Shown here: one piece after another, positions 23,281 through 32,429 of the stretch | Position numbering within the stretch: the first letter of the stretch is position 1 | Layout of the letters: each line of letters begins with the position of its first letter | Assembly (NCBI GenBank): GCA_017979445.1 | Contig: CM030706.1 | Coordinates: 7,915,595 to 7,979,594, forward strand | DNA length: 64,000 bases | Direction of reading: 5' to 3' | DNA from: Akebia trifoliata | Taxonomy: Eukaryota; Streptophyta; Magnoliopsida; Ranunculales; Lardizabalaceae | The notes under the pieces: generated by a model | Database searches by the model: none | What the model saw: the letters and a program-made list of their open reading frames with translations, nothing else | Told to the model about the DNA's origin: nothing | Position numbers and translations under genes: made by a program

Positions 23281-24561
23281 ATGGATGACGAGAGGATCGA
23301 CATCCTAATGACCCCAGAGAGAACTAAGCCCAGAGATGGTAATTTAAGGAGGAACTCGATGGGAAAAGCAAGTACTTCACACAGCAGAGAAAAGATTCCT
23401 CCAAATTATCTCAGTGCTTCTTCCAACTCTTGCCATGAGTTTTGCAAGTATGGAAGGAAACACCCTTTCGAAGCAAAGGGAAAGCAACCTATATTGGAAG
23501 GAAATCTAGTAAGAAGTGTAACTCCAATTGATAGAACGAAGAAAGAAATGATAAAGCCGAAGCCTTCACTTGAGCTAAAAACTTGGGTACCCAAAACGAT
23601 TAAGCGAGAGACCAAGATCATCAATAAAGAGTCTTCGTTACCATCTGAGAAAATAGTTATTGGTGCAAAACCCGTGATTGCTTTGAAGCCAAAGCTTGTG
23701 ATGACGAAATCCTCTCCAAAGCCGTTGAATTTTTTGGGAGGCCCGAGCAGTAGAAGTAGCGGCGACATCACCTCTAAAACAGGCAAGAAGAAAGCATTGG
23801 TGCCGCCATTAGTTTCAATGTCCCCAAAACCTTCTGTTAACAGAATCTCTTCTAGGATGTTGAAGGTGGAACCCAAGCTGCCCAATGGTGATAAATACAA
23901 GGAAAAGATCTTATACATCATCGAACCCAAACCTGAGAACCGAAGTTTGGAACCCACTAAAGATGTAACTCTTACGAGTTGTTCATCACCATCTTCATCA
24001 TTGTCATCATCTCCGTCATCCTCATTTTATGAGGAAGAAGAAAAAGTGGAGTCTGAATTTACACTTACCGAGGAAAGCATCGCTAACAAAAACAAGAACG
24101 AGATAGAAACTTCGAAAGTGGAATACAAGAGGAGACCCAGAAGGGCTACAATGGTTCACCCCGAAGATAACGATCCAAGACAAAAGCTAAATTTTACGAT
24201 AGGAAAGGTTGTTAACCTTAAGGTCGAGAGTAGTAGCCCAAAGAGACTCAAATTCAAGCAAGGGAGAGTACTAGGGGACAACCAAAATGAAACGGGTGAC
24301 CGTGGGAGGAAAAACTTTAAGAGGAAAGAAGTGAGTGATGTTGCCACAAATGGTACTAAACCTGAAACTGAAAAGGTCGTTCTGAGGCACCAAGACATCG
24401 AGGGAAAGAAAGATGAGCAGGTTTCGTATAATAATGTTATTGAAGTGACAGTGAGTAAGCTCATCGAGGCCAGGAAGGGCAAGGTCAAGGCCTTGGTGGG
24501 TGCTTTTGAAAACATAATATCCTTGCAAGGGTCCAAACATTTGGCTACTAGTGGTGGTTGA
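23281..24561 (+). CDS. Plant calmodulin-binding domain protein (PF07839 type)
   Basis: An intronless coding region of 426 residues; the start is ATG at 23281 (MDDERIDILMTPERTKPRDG). The frame is open 39 bases further upstream but without another ATG. The N-terminal two thirds is basic and Ser/Pro/Lys-rich, with repeated 'KPK' words and a Ser-Pro run (about residues 233-252), so probably disordered. The C-terminal third matches the plant CaM-binding domain. 'KRRPRRATMVHPED', 'LNFTIGKVVNLKVES' and 'RLKFKQGRVLGDNQ' occur around residues 285-340. The final helix 'VSKLIEARKGKVKALVGAFENIISLQ' (about residues 389-414) is the basic amphipathic calmodulin-binding segment. Family knowledge: these bind calmodulin in a Ca-dependent way; most have no assigned process (potato PCBP is one example). 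A 183-codon antisense frame inside it is a shadow. Confidence 0.9.
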   Translation: MDDERIDILMTPERTKPRDGNLRRNSMGKASTSHSREKIPPNYLSASSNSCHEFCKYGRKHPFEAKGKQPILEGNLVRSVTPIDRTKKEMIKPKPSLELKTWVPKTIKRETKIINKESSLPSEKIVIGAKPVIALKPKLVMTKSSPKPLNFLGGPSSRSSGDITSKTGKKKALVPPLVSMSPKPSVNRISSRMLKVEPKLPNGDKYKEKILYIIEPKPENRSLEPTKDVTLTSCSSPSSSLSSSPSSSFYEEEEKVESEFTLTEESIANKNKNEIETSKVEYKRRPRRATMVHPEDNDPRQKLNFTIGKVVNLKVESSSPKRLKFKQGRVLGDNQNETGDRGRKNFKRKEVSDVATNGTKPETEKVVLRHQDIEGKKDEQVSYNNVIEVTVSKLIEARKGKVKALVGAFENIISLQGSKHLATSGG

Positions 24562-25170
24562 GTTGCAAGAGTAGTTTTCCTATTTACACACCATAAATTG
24601 TTGTTGGAAGAAATAATTCAAACTAACCAAAGCTCTAAGGTGATGTTTTAGTGGGTTTTAAAGGTTTGTGAAGGTTAAGAAGTGTAAAAATGAAGATTTC
24701 ATAGGTGAAGTGAGGAAGCTTTGATCAAAGGATTAAAGGGTTTTCTGTAATCAGTGACGTTGACATGGTCTCATGCTTTAAATCTCTTTATACCAAGGTG
24801 ATCATTTACTTTATATGAGATTCTTACCTATTTCTTCATTTATATTCCACAAAAATAAGCCCAAATAATGTTGGATGGTTCAATATATTTCTAACTTCGT
24901 TCGATTTTTGGATGGATTAAGATGATAATTTATTTGATTTTTTCATTTTATTATGAGCTTGAAACATGTTTTGAAATCTTAATTAATGATATATGAGGTT
25001 CAAATCCTCTCGATTACAGTACAATCAAGCTCATTTAAGTATTGTTGCAAAAAAAAAAATCAATTTCTTTTTCAAAATTTAGGAAAAATTCGGTGAATAA
25101 AGGGTTGCTCGGCTAATTCACCAAATTAATCCATGATTCTCCAAATTAATTGGTGAATCATTGAATCGGG
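24562..25170. other. 3' flank of the calmodulin-binding protein gene
   Basis: Presumed 3'UTR then spacer. No clear canonical AATAAA was picked out as the used signal, and no further coding sequence was seen. Confidence 0.4.
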
Positions 25171-25177
25171 AAAAAAA

Positions 25178-25425
25178 TTATTGTTCTTTTTCTTTTTCTC
25201 ATTGATTGAATGAGCCCTGTGCCTCTCTTTATCTCTAGGAAATCCGAATTTCAAACTGCATCAATTTTGTTGCTTAAAAACGATATAATAACGCTGTTCA
25301 TATATATATATATGTATTTCCTCTTCTGATTGACTGAATCAGCCCTCTGGACCTTTCTCCATCTCTCAAAACCCTAATTCCATAATGCACCAATTTTATT
25401 GCTTACAAATGTCATTTTTATTATC
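25178..25425. repeat. Tandem duplication of about 140 bp
   Basis: Two diverged copies, 25190-25290 and 25318-25425. They share 'ctgattga/tgaatgagccct', 'ctctttatctcta' versus 'ctttctccatctc', 'ccgaatttcaaactgcatcaattttgttgctta' versus 'cctaattccataatgcaccaattttattgctta' (33-nt alignment, several mismatches). Non-coding; function unknown. Confidence 0.5.
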
Positions 25426-25649
25426 CTTGAATCCAGCAGCTACTCGCTAAGGAAGATTGATTCTTTCAAACACAACACTGGACTGAAAGAACTCACACTT
25501 ACTTCATTTCTACAGATTTAAGCTAGAACCTAAACCCTAAAATTAAATCTAAAGGCTCTACAAAAGAAATGTTGAGATTTTCCATCAAGTTGCTACTGTG
25601 ATTGGCCTTAAATGAGCTAAAGTCCATGCCTAGATTCTTTAAACTATAT

Positions 25650-25890
25650 GTTGTGAGGAAGCGTAACAAGAGAAAACAAATGAAGATTGAGCGCATAAAG
25701 GACACTTGACTTATGTGGTTCGGCAAATTGCCTACGGCCATGGAGGAGAGGGAGAAAAATCCACTATCAACGATAAATATCACACACTCTCTGCCCTCTA
25801 CAACTCTCTATGCTGCAAGAAATCTCACAGAGCAAAAACATAAAAAACCCTACCCCGAAAATAAGAATACTCAACATCTCACAACACTAT
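25650..25890. other. LTR-like fragment
   Basis: The words 'ttatgtggttcggcaaattg' and 'cctacggccatgg', with neighbouring CACACTCTCT-rich sequence, resemble the transcribed part of some plant LTRs. No LTR partner or target duplication was seen, so it is at best a decayed solo or truncated LTR. Confidence 0.3.
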
Positions 25891-26355
25891 ATCTATCTTC
25901 TTGGTTAGTTTCCAATCCTTTTTTTTCAGACTTAGTTGATTGCAAGATTTATGGATTGCCTATTTTCTGAATTAGATTTGCTTGATTAATTATCCCGACT
26001 TCTTGGTTGAAATATTTGATCGATGTATCTCGAGGCATCACACATATATCTATAAAAAATTGTGGAACATATTGGAAAGCAAATGTTAATAAGTTACCAT
26101 CAACATTTTCTTTTTTTTTCACTATATTTGTTCAAGAATTGAGGAACCAATGTCAATTCTTTGTAATGTTTGAAGAGTTTTCTTTTAATCTTTAATTGGG
26201 GTTTGTGATAAATAATTTAAGAAATTGGGGTGTAATAAGTAAAAGTTGGTGTGCCAATAGAAGCTGTCTAAAAGAATTGTTTACATTTTTTTGTGACTTA
26301 TACAGTATAACAGAATAACTTCTCAGGCCATGTTAGCCACTATTGTTGGTGATAT

Positions 26356-28487
26356 TCAGAAGCAGAAACACTTAGCAGGAACCTTCTTCTTCGCCTTTTC
26401 TTTTGCCTTGGACTCCTCCTTTCTTCTTCTCTCCTCTGTTATTGCTTTCGCTCCTCCAACAATCCGGTCTATTTGTGATATGTCATTATAGTAACGTCTC
26501 AAGGCCCTTTCCCTGCTCCTCTCTAATTCACTCTACAATTCCGTGTGTAAACCGATAAGTTCTAATAATAAGCATCCACAATTTGTGTTTATAGTTCCTC
26601 AAAAGCTAAGTAAACAAACCTCCATTCTATCCATTCGACGTTTAGCTTTCACCTTCTTCTTATTCTCCCATGAAAGAATTGTCGAACTATTCCTCTCATA
26701 CCTGAAAACTTCCACTTATTAGTCGAACAAATCAATGTACCTTAAATTCTACAAAGTTTTAAAAGTCTTAAAATAGCTTATGTTATGGTTTGTAGAGCCT
26801 GATGGTACTGGTCAACAAGGAGTATTGTTCATCATTTAACATTTAACATAATATCCAGAGTGAAATAAAATTTTCAAGGGTAATTTCGTAATTTCACTGT
26901 TATACCTCTAGTTAGATTTTCTCAATAAAAATTTTTCTCTTCATAGTGGAATCAGTGTAATCTGTGGACGTACCTCAATCGTGAGGGTTTCTATGTGTTT
27001 GCATCTTTATTGCTCTTGGATCGATTTCTCTTCTTTCTTGAGGTTTCAAATTTCAAGTACTTTAACACTTCTCAAAATTTTCTCCTTAAATTATACCAAA
27101 TTTTACAAGTCTTAGAAAAGCTTATACTATTCTCTTTATTTCTTGAGTTTTCAAATTTCAAGTACTTGAATTCTTCTCAATTTTTCTCCTTTGGAAAATG
27201 CTAAAGCGACTTCATACGACACTGAGTTGACATGGAGGTGTGCACAGAACCATAGATGATTTTCCTCAAGATACAAGTGAAAAGCATCAACGTCAGCTCA
27301 AAGTCGAACGCAATGTCTTGCACACTCACTCTAGCATTACTTACAAGAAAATTGAGATATGTTTCTTTGATTCGCAAATTACAAGATATTTAAGTTTGCA
27401 ATGTACTTCACGAGTAATGAAATTACCGTTTATTTATTTGTGCCATCTCATCTTTCTCCCAATCATCAGCTTTTGATCCTCCATTTCTTGGTGTTGTCGA
27501 GAGTGTATGATTTACATTAGGCCTTGTATCAACTTCAGTTCCAAGTTTCGAACTACCCATGCCATTATTCAACACATCAGCAAGAGTCGGAGCCTTTTTG
27601 ACAGTTGGGATTGTGCTAGCATCAGCCATTTTTGATATTCTTTCATCGATGGTTCCTTCTTGAATTCTCTGACCCGCCAACACCTCCGATATGTTCATGG
27701 AAGCTTCACCTAGTACAAACAACTTCATCATTTTTTTCTTTGAAATTATAGCTTGTTAAAACCTTAAATGTTGTGTAGAAAATTGGGTAAATTACCATTT
27801 CATGTGCTAAAGACGGGAAAATTCCCATTTTAGTACACTACTCATTTTAATTTCCAAAACATGTTTTTTAGCAAGATCGTCACTTTTAGAATAAATAGAA
27901 GTGATCTCGCTGTTAAATGTAGAGAGTACTTTCTATTGCCACACCAATTTTTTCTAACTCCATCCCAAGATGTGTGATGATTTACAAATGAATTACGGTA
28001 GTGTTAGCAAAAGTTGGTGTGGCAATAGAATTTCTTTAAATATATACCTGATTTATTTATCATCGAGATTGTCATTTTTGAATAAATACTGGTGATCTCG
28101 CTTTCTCATCTTTTAATTTTATCAGCGAGATCGTCACTTTAAAATTAGAATAAATACTTGCAATCTCGCCATGCATGCTTTTGATGAACAATGTACTGAA
28201 ACGGGATTTTAACAAAAGTTGCGCATGTTCTCTAGAAATTTACCTGGATATTGTGTATCTTCTTTTGCTTCCTTGCTTGAAACCTGTGTAGAAACTCTAT
28301 CAGGCTCGAGGAACTGAACCCGTCTAGAATTTCTACGAGGCTTGCTCTTGGTCAAGGAGGTTTCCATTCCCTCACTCGTACTTCGGTGGTTTTGTGATCC
28401 TGTTTCTTCAAGCAAGTTGACAGCAAATGCAGCTGCAGCAATCACAGTTGCAAACTCGACGTCACTCAAATCGTTATCTTGGCTCAT
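26356..28487 (-). CDS. Remorin family protein, four exons, C-terminal CFCF
   Basis: Minus-strand exons are 28487-28244, 27709-27427, 26701-26620 and 26532-26356. The GT-AG junctions have matching phases (1, 2, 0) and the sum is 261 residues plus stop. The N-terminus (MSQDNDLSDVEFATVIAAAAFAV) has the short Ala-rich segment seen in several remorins, then a variable Ser/Lys-rich part. The remorin C-terminal domain starts near 'SKADDWEKDEMAQINKRYER' and continues 'ILSWENKKKVKAKRRMDRME', 'ERALRRYYNDISQIDRIVGG', 'AITEERRRKEESKAKEKAKK', a predicted coiled coil. It ends VPAKCFCF; terminal Cys residues in this position are S-acylated and help anchor remorins to plasma-membrane nanodomains (family knowledge). 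Exon 4 has two possible acceptors 2 nt apart; only the first keeps the frame. A fragment of exon 1 recurs at 38584-38720. The subgroup cannot be assigned by eye. Confidence 0.9.
27030..27200. repeat. Short tandem repeat in remorin intron 2
   Basis: Two copies, about 27037-27090 and 27141-27195, share 'tttcaaatttcaagtact' and 'ttctcaa.ttttctcctt'. Non-coding. Confidence 0.5.
27213..27345. repeat. Hairpin MITE-like repeat, copy 2, in remorin intron 2
   Basis: A diverged inverted repeat with the same loop words as the copies at 18256-18371 and 28707-28813: 'agatgattttcctcaagatac' and 'gaaaagcatcaacg'. The arms pair less well than in copy 3. Family membership is inferred from the loop words and spacing. 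Confidence 0.4.
27866..28172. repeat. Set of three micro-hairpins inside a larger palindrome, remorin intron 1
   Basis: Three units pair a 'gcgagatcgtcacttt' arm with its inverse 'aagtgatctcgc' around an 'agaataaata' loop: 27871-27911, 28063-28101 and 28124-28169. Between the first two, an inverted pair 'ttctattgccacacc' (27940-27954) and 'ggtgtggcaatagaa' (28017-28031) forms a larger stem. The arrangement looks like a palindromic MITE with internal hairpins. Confidence 0.6.
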
Positions 28488-28706
28488 TTGGCCCGAAAAT
28501 TTCCTTAAGAACTAGTTCCAATTGTCTTTCCCCCTACAAAAACAAATGACAAAGGCTTGGTTCCTTTACTTCATTTTGATGTTTTTTCACCAAAACCTTT
28601 AGGATGGAAGAAATGTTATCTATAGTTACTTCTAAGAAAGGAGGAGTGTTGCTTTTTTATCTTTTGGTTCCTTGAAAGGCTTTTTTTTTTTTGAGTCGTG
28701 CTCGGG

Positions 28707-28813
28707 TGACACAATGATGTGTTGTCGTGCACATTATTGTAGATGTTTTTCCGCGAGATACGAGTAAAAAGCATCTACAGTTATGTGTGTGCCACCACAT
28801 CATTTGTATCACC
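28707..28813. repeat. Hairpin MITE-like repeat, copy 3, upstream of remorin
   Basis: The arms 28707-28745 and 28770-28813 are inverted ('gacacaatgatgtgttgtcg' against the reverse of 'ccaccacatcatttgtatcac'; 'gtagatg.ttttt' against 'aaaaagcatctac'). The loop contains 'cgagatacgag'. It lies about 220 bases upstream of the remorin ATG (28487), so it may sit in or near that promoter. A poly-T run precedes it at 28679. Confidence 0.6.
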
Positions 28814-28965
28814 TTCGTGTCTCCGTTCGGGTCATTCCAGCATTTTCCTTTTTTTTTTTTGGTGGGGGGGGGGGGGGGTATGTGGAGGTATCCTTGTCTA
28901 TGATTGTTTGGCCCTTGATGGCTATTCTGACCTAAACTGAAAATCACAAAGTGGTTATTGATCTC

Positions 28966-29405
28966 AATCGTGGCTTCAAAACTCGGTTTGACCTCTCGCC
29001 TCGTCCGTGGAGTCATGGACGTGACCGAGTTGTCTTGGACGACTCAACTCATCTCAGACTAGACAAACCATTTAACTCAGTAAAAAATGATTGATTTACA
29101 TATATTTAAATTAAACTAATTTTTTTTATTTTAATAAAATAATGTAGATTAGAAGATGTTTAGTCATAAAATTATATTTTATTTACATAACAAGTATTTA
29201 AATTCTAAAACAAATTAATTATTTTAATTAAAATCTACAAAATCCCAGTTGACTCAGCCAAGCTTTACTAACTTGAACCAGATTTTTAAAATATCATTCG
29301 AGACATATTGTTTATCTTGAGAGATGATGTGATTGTTGAGACACCTTGTATATCTGTATCATTGTTGAATGATACTGAGATGACTCGGACAAATAGATGC
29401 TTTCA
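28966..29405. repeat. Copy of the ACTCGG dispersed repeat
   Basis: It begins 'cttcaaaactcggtttgacc' and ends 'actgagatgactcggacaaa…ctttcaacg', with an AT-rich centre. The same start and end layout is found at about 19870-20190, 30639-30877 and 36204-36568. Probably a non-autonomous DNA transposon family. Confidence 0.5.
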
Positions 29406-29749
29406 ACGTTTATCATGGGCACCATAACTGGTATACTAGAGCTGCATCCTTCCCGCTTCTCTAGTAAAAGAGAGCATGTACAATACCTATAATTGTTATG
29501 TTTGTGCCTTGTATTCTATTAGTGGTGTTATTTGTAGAGAATGGACTGTACACAATGAAGGAGGTCTTGTTCGATTTTATTTATTTATTATTATTTTTAT
29601 TTTTTGGGGCGGGGGGGGGGGGGGGTGGGTAACTTTTTCGTCAATTTTATAAAATTTTCTCCTACAGGTTACAAATTATAAATTTGCAAATTGTTTTACG
29701 GTTCCTATGAGGGAGGATTTTAGTTTTCTAAGAGGAAGTGAGATTGAGT

Positions 29750-29925
29750 GATTTTGTGTTTCTTAATACTTTTTTACGGTATACATCCCCTAGGTCTAGG
29801 GATCATTATTACAATCACTCATTGAGTGATTGTAATAATTATAAATTTACAAATTTTGTGTTTCTTAATATTTTTTTACGGTATACATCCCCTAGGTCTA
29901 GGGATCGTAGAAATAAATTGACTAA
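29750..29925. repeat. 102-bp tandem duplication enclosing a 17-bp perfect palindrome
   Basis: 29751-29804 and 29853-29906 are near-identical ('attttgtgtttcttaata', 'tttttacggtatacatcccc', 'taggtctagggatc'). Between them a perfect inverted repeat pairs 29805-29821 with 29823-29839 (attattacaatcactca) around a single T. Confidence 0.75.
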
Positions 29926-29929
29926 TAAA

Positions 29930-30312
29930 TTGGTAATCTGTTTAGAGTTTTTTGTGACGTCTAAGATGCTCTCTTGTTTAGATTGAATTTGGTCTATAAA
30001 GGTGATAGCTATTTTTGTATTTTTCTCCTCTTGGAGGCCATGTCGTCCTCTTTTTAATAAAGAGTTATGATCCAGAACGGTGTCCCATTCCTATAATCAA
30101 CACTAGGTGTCTACATGACATGTTTTTGTCAGAGTTTAAAATACCTAGGGCTCTTAACCAAGCCGGGCATGCAGCACAATGTATATGAACTCCAATAAAA
30201 ATGTGCCACGTAGACTCATAACATTGCTATAGGAACGTCCACACCATTCTGGATCACGACCCTTTAATAAATTTTATTTCATCTATAAATTAAAAAAAAA
30301 AAAAAAAAAAAG
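29930..30312 (+). mobile_element. LINE 3' end with poly-A, split by a MITE
   Basis: The sequence 'atttttgtatttttctcctc…ttggaggcc' followed by 'tcctctttttaataaa', and, after a nested MITE, 'ttttatttcatctataaatt' then about 20 A residues (30293-30312) is the typical 3' tail of plant L1-type LINEs. The related tail at about 32980-33030 and the LINE end at 51600-51779 share this style. How far it extends 5' is not clear. Confidence 0.55.
30062..30262. mobile_element. Mutator-type MITE, 201 bp, with 9-bp duplication
   Basis: TTTAATAAA is perfectly duplicated on both sides (30053-30061 and 30263-30271), and 9 bp is the Mutator signature. The termini are inverted: left GAGTTATGATCCAGAACGG, right (reverse complement) GGGTCGTGATCCAGAATGG. 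The inverted similarity continues inwards (CCTATAG, GTCTACRTG, ttttt..t.gagtt). It is non-coding and inserted in a LINE tail. A relative lies at about 31318-31515. Confidence 0.8.
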
Positions 30313-30638
30313 CCCAATGATCTCATTAATTATGCAAGTAGAAGTGATACTTTATGAGGTGATTATTGAACAGTATGAACAAATAGATGGAATTCAAACA
30401 GAACAAAAAATATTAATTTTTTAAAATTTTGGATAAGTGAAATTTTATTTGAAAGAGGAAAAAATGGCCAGCCTCCATGGTTTAAAGTTTTGTATCCTTT
30501 TGGAATTTTCATTGGAGACATCTCGATTTCAACCAAGACTGAAATTTTAAACCTTGCAAGCCCCAACCAGAAATCTTGCACATATTATTATCCTTTAAAC
30601 TTTATTTTGTGTTAATTTGACAAGTCAATATCGCTTTT

Positions 30639-30877
30639 TTGCATGGTTTCACATCTTGTCTCATTCGTGGATTAGACCAAGTTGTGTCCGACGAATCATC
30701 TTGTCTCAAACAGGACAAACAATTTATCTCTGTTTACAATTATTTATTAGTATATAATGCATATTTGTATGTAACTATATATATATATATTGAGAGGCGA
30801 TTTACATGTAATTTCTGTGTCATTGTTGAATGATACCAAGATGACTCTTGTGGTCTCGGATGAGATTTAAACCATGC
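30639..30877. mobile_element. Copy of the ACTCGG dispersed repeat with clear termini
   Basis: The ends are inverted: left GCATGGTTTCACATC, right (reverse complement) GCATGGTTTAAATCTC. It is flanked by a short cttttt/cttttt-like duplication. Inside are 'cttgtctcattcgtgg' and, inverted, 'ggtctcggatgag'. Non-coding. Confidence 0.5.
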
Positions 30878-31317
30878 TTTTTGGAAAAAATAAATAAATA
30901 AAATGAATATAAGAGTGTAGTTTCAGTAATTTTTAGCTGGAGTGGAGACATAGGTACCTTATTTGCTTAACCAAAATTCCCATTCTTTGAGGCCATGAGA
31001 CCAATCTTCATAAGTCCTCTGAAGTTTCTGAACTATAAGTATAAATAGCTTTGATCATGAGGAGAAGAACCATAGGTTTGCCTATTTGGGTCTTAGATAT
31101 TGAGGTGGAAAGGGTGGCAAGCAAAATGAAATATGCTTTGCCTTCAGGTTCTGTTTTGGATCTAAAATATGGTTAGTGAAGGAAAGGTATTTTCTTTTTT
31201 CTTGATTCCTAGGTTTCTAGTTGTTCCCATTAAAAGTAACATTTGAGGCTGCAAATGTTCTCTTTCTTTTTCTTGTAAAGGCACATGAAAAGTTGGGGAG
31301 AGTAGGGAATGCATTTA

Positions 31318-31515
31318 GAATCAGGATCAGGTAAAGTGTCGCGTATAGTAACGATGTCTGCGTGGCGTGTTTTGGTTGGAGTTTAAAACACATCGACTCC
31401 TAACCAAGACATTTTCTACATTTGCATGCAAACTGATGTATTTAATCTCCAACCAAAACATGTCATATAGACACCGTACGTTACTATAGGAACAGGACAT
31501 TGTTCTTGATGACAA
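31318..31515. repeat. MITE related to the 30062-30262 element
   Basis: It has inverted arms with 'tatagtaacg', 'gtctgcgtggcgtgttttggttggagttt' on the left and the reverse 'aatctccaaccaaaacatgtc', 'cgttactatagg' on the right. This is the same arm order as the 9-bp-duplication MITE at 30062. It is followed at once by (TC)n and (TA)n microsatellites. Confidence 0.6.
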
Positions 31516-31559
31516 CTCTCTCTCTCTCTCTCTATATATATATGTATACACACACATAT

Positions 31560-31946
31560 GGGTAGCATTCTTTTGATAAGATCCTAGACAATATTCTAGA
31601 CAAAGTATTTTGTCTTTATGGGTCAACAATTTTGAAATGGGCTGATTTTTTGTGAGGATGATCTCTATGATGACAAAATCATCCTCACAAAAAATCAGCT
31701 AATTCTGAATTTTTTAACTCTAATTTATAATTTGAAGAATTGTGAACCGTCAATTTTTTACTGTTAGTTTGTAATCACTTTTCATAGGGTTAGAATTTTT
31801 ATAATTGGATTATTCTTGGTGAGGATGATCTACTGACTAAAGAGATCATCCTCACAAAAAATCAACCAATTCTGAAACCTTTTAGCCATATAAGACAAAA
31901 CTTTATCTAGAATGTTGTCTAAGATTTTGTCAGAATAACCCAACCC
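31560..31946. mobile_element. Long palindromic MITE in a TA tract, copy 1
   Basis: The two halves are inverted copies (left 'gggtagcattcttttgataa…ctagacaatattctagacaa'; right, reversed, 'gggttgggttattctgacaa…'). Each half contains its own hairpin built from 'gctgattttttgtgaggatgatct' and its inverse (about 31640-31705 and 31805-31875). The element lies between a TATA-rich tract and a (TA)n microsatellite, like rice 'Micron'-type MITEs that target (TA)n. No coding. Confidence 0.7.
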
Positions 31947-31968
31947 TATATATATATATATATATATA

Positions 31969-32335
31969 TGGAAATGTTCAGCAACAAATATTTTGGCAAA
32001 ACATTTTTCAAAACATGGGTTAGAGATTTTGGAATGGGCTGATTTTTGGTGAGGATGATCTCTACGGTGAGGAGATCATCATCACCCAAAAATCAGCCCA
32101 TTCCAAAACTTTTAACCCCATCAAAAATGGTTTACAAAAAATGGACGGTCCACGATTTTTCAACTTGTAAACTGGGGCTAGAAGTTTTGGAATGGGCTGA
32201 TTTTTGGTGAGGATGATCTCCTCACTGTAGAGATCAACCTCACCAAAAATCAGCCCATTCCAAAACCTCTAACTCATGTTTTGAAAAATGTTTTGCTAAA
32301 ATGTTTGTCAAAATGTTTGTTGCTGAACGGGACCC
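31969..32335. mobile_element. Long palindromic MITE in a TA tract, copy 2
   Basis: Terminal inverted repeats of about 70 bp: left 'aatgttcagcaacaaa.atttt…aaaacattttt', right reversed 'cgttcagcaacaaacatttt…'. Inside are two hairpins (32032-32108 and 32187-32264), each pairing 'ggaatgggctgatttttgg' with its inverse around a roughly 10-nt loop. It is flanked by (TA)n on both sides (31947-31968 and 32336-32345). It is a relative of copy 1, 23 bp away. Confidence 0.75.
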
Positions 32336-32429
32336 ATATATATATAGAATATTTTAATTACTTTCTTTGATTTTTTTTCATGTATACATTTGGATAAGTG
32401 AATTCTTTATAAAATTTGAATTTGACAAA

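Noticed and set aside
23406..23957. 183-codon open frame antisense to the calmodulin-binding protein gene
   Set aside because: It mirrors the Lys/Ser/Pro-rich codons of the sense frame, has no recognisable domain, and the sense protein matches a known family to its end.
25650..25890. Considered as a complete solo LTR
   Set aside because: No TG...CA boundaries with a target duplication could be fixed, so it is listed only as LTR-like.
28649..28880. Short direct and inverted repeats considered as a CRISPR-like array
   Set aside because: Copies are few, inverted and diverged, with no regular spacers; the genome is a plant nucleus and the repeats are MITE-like.
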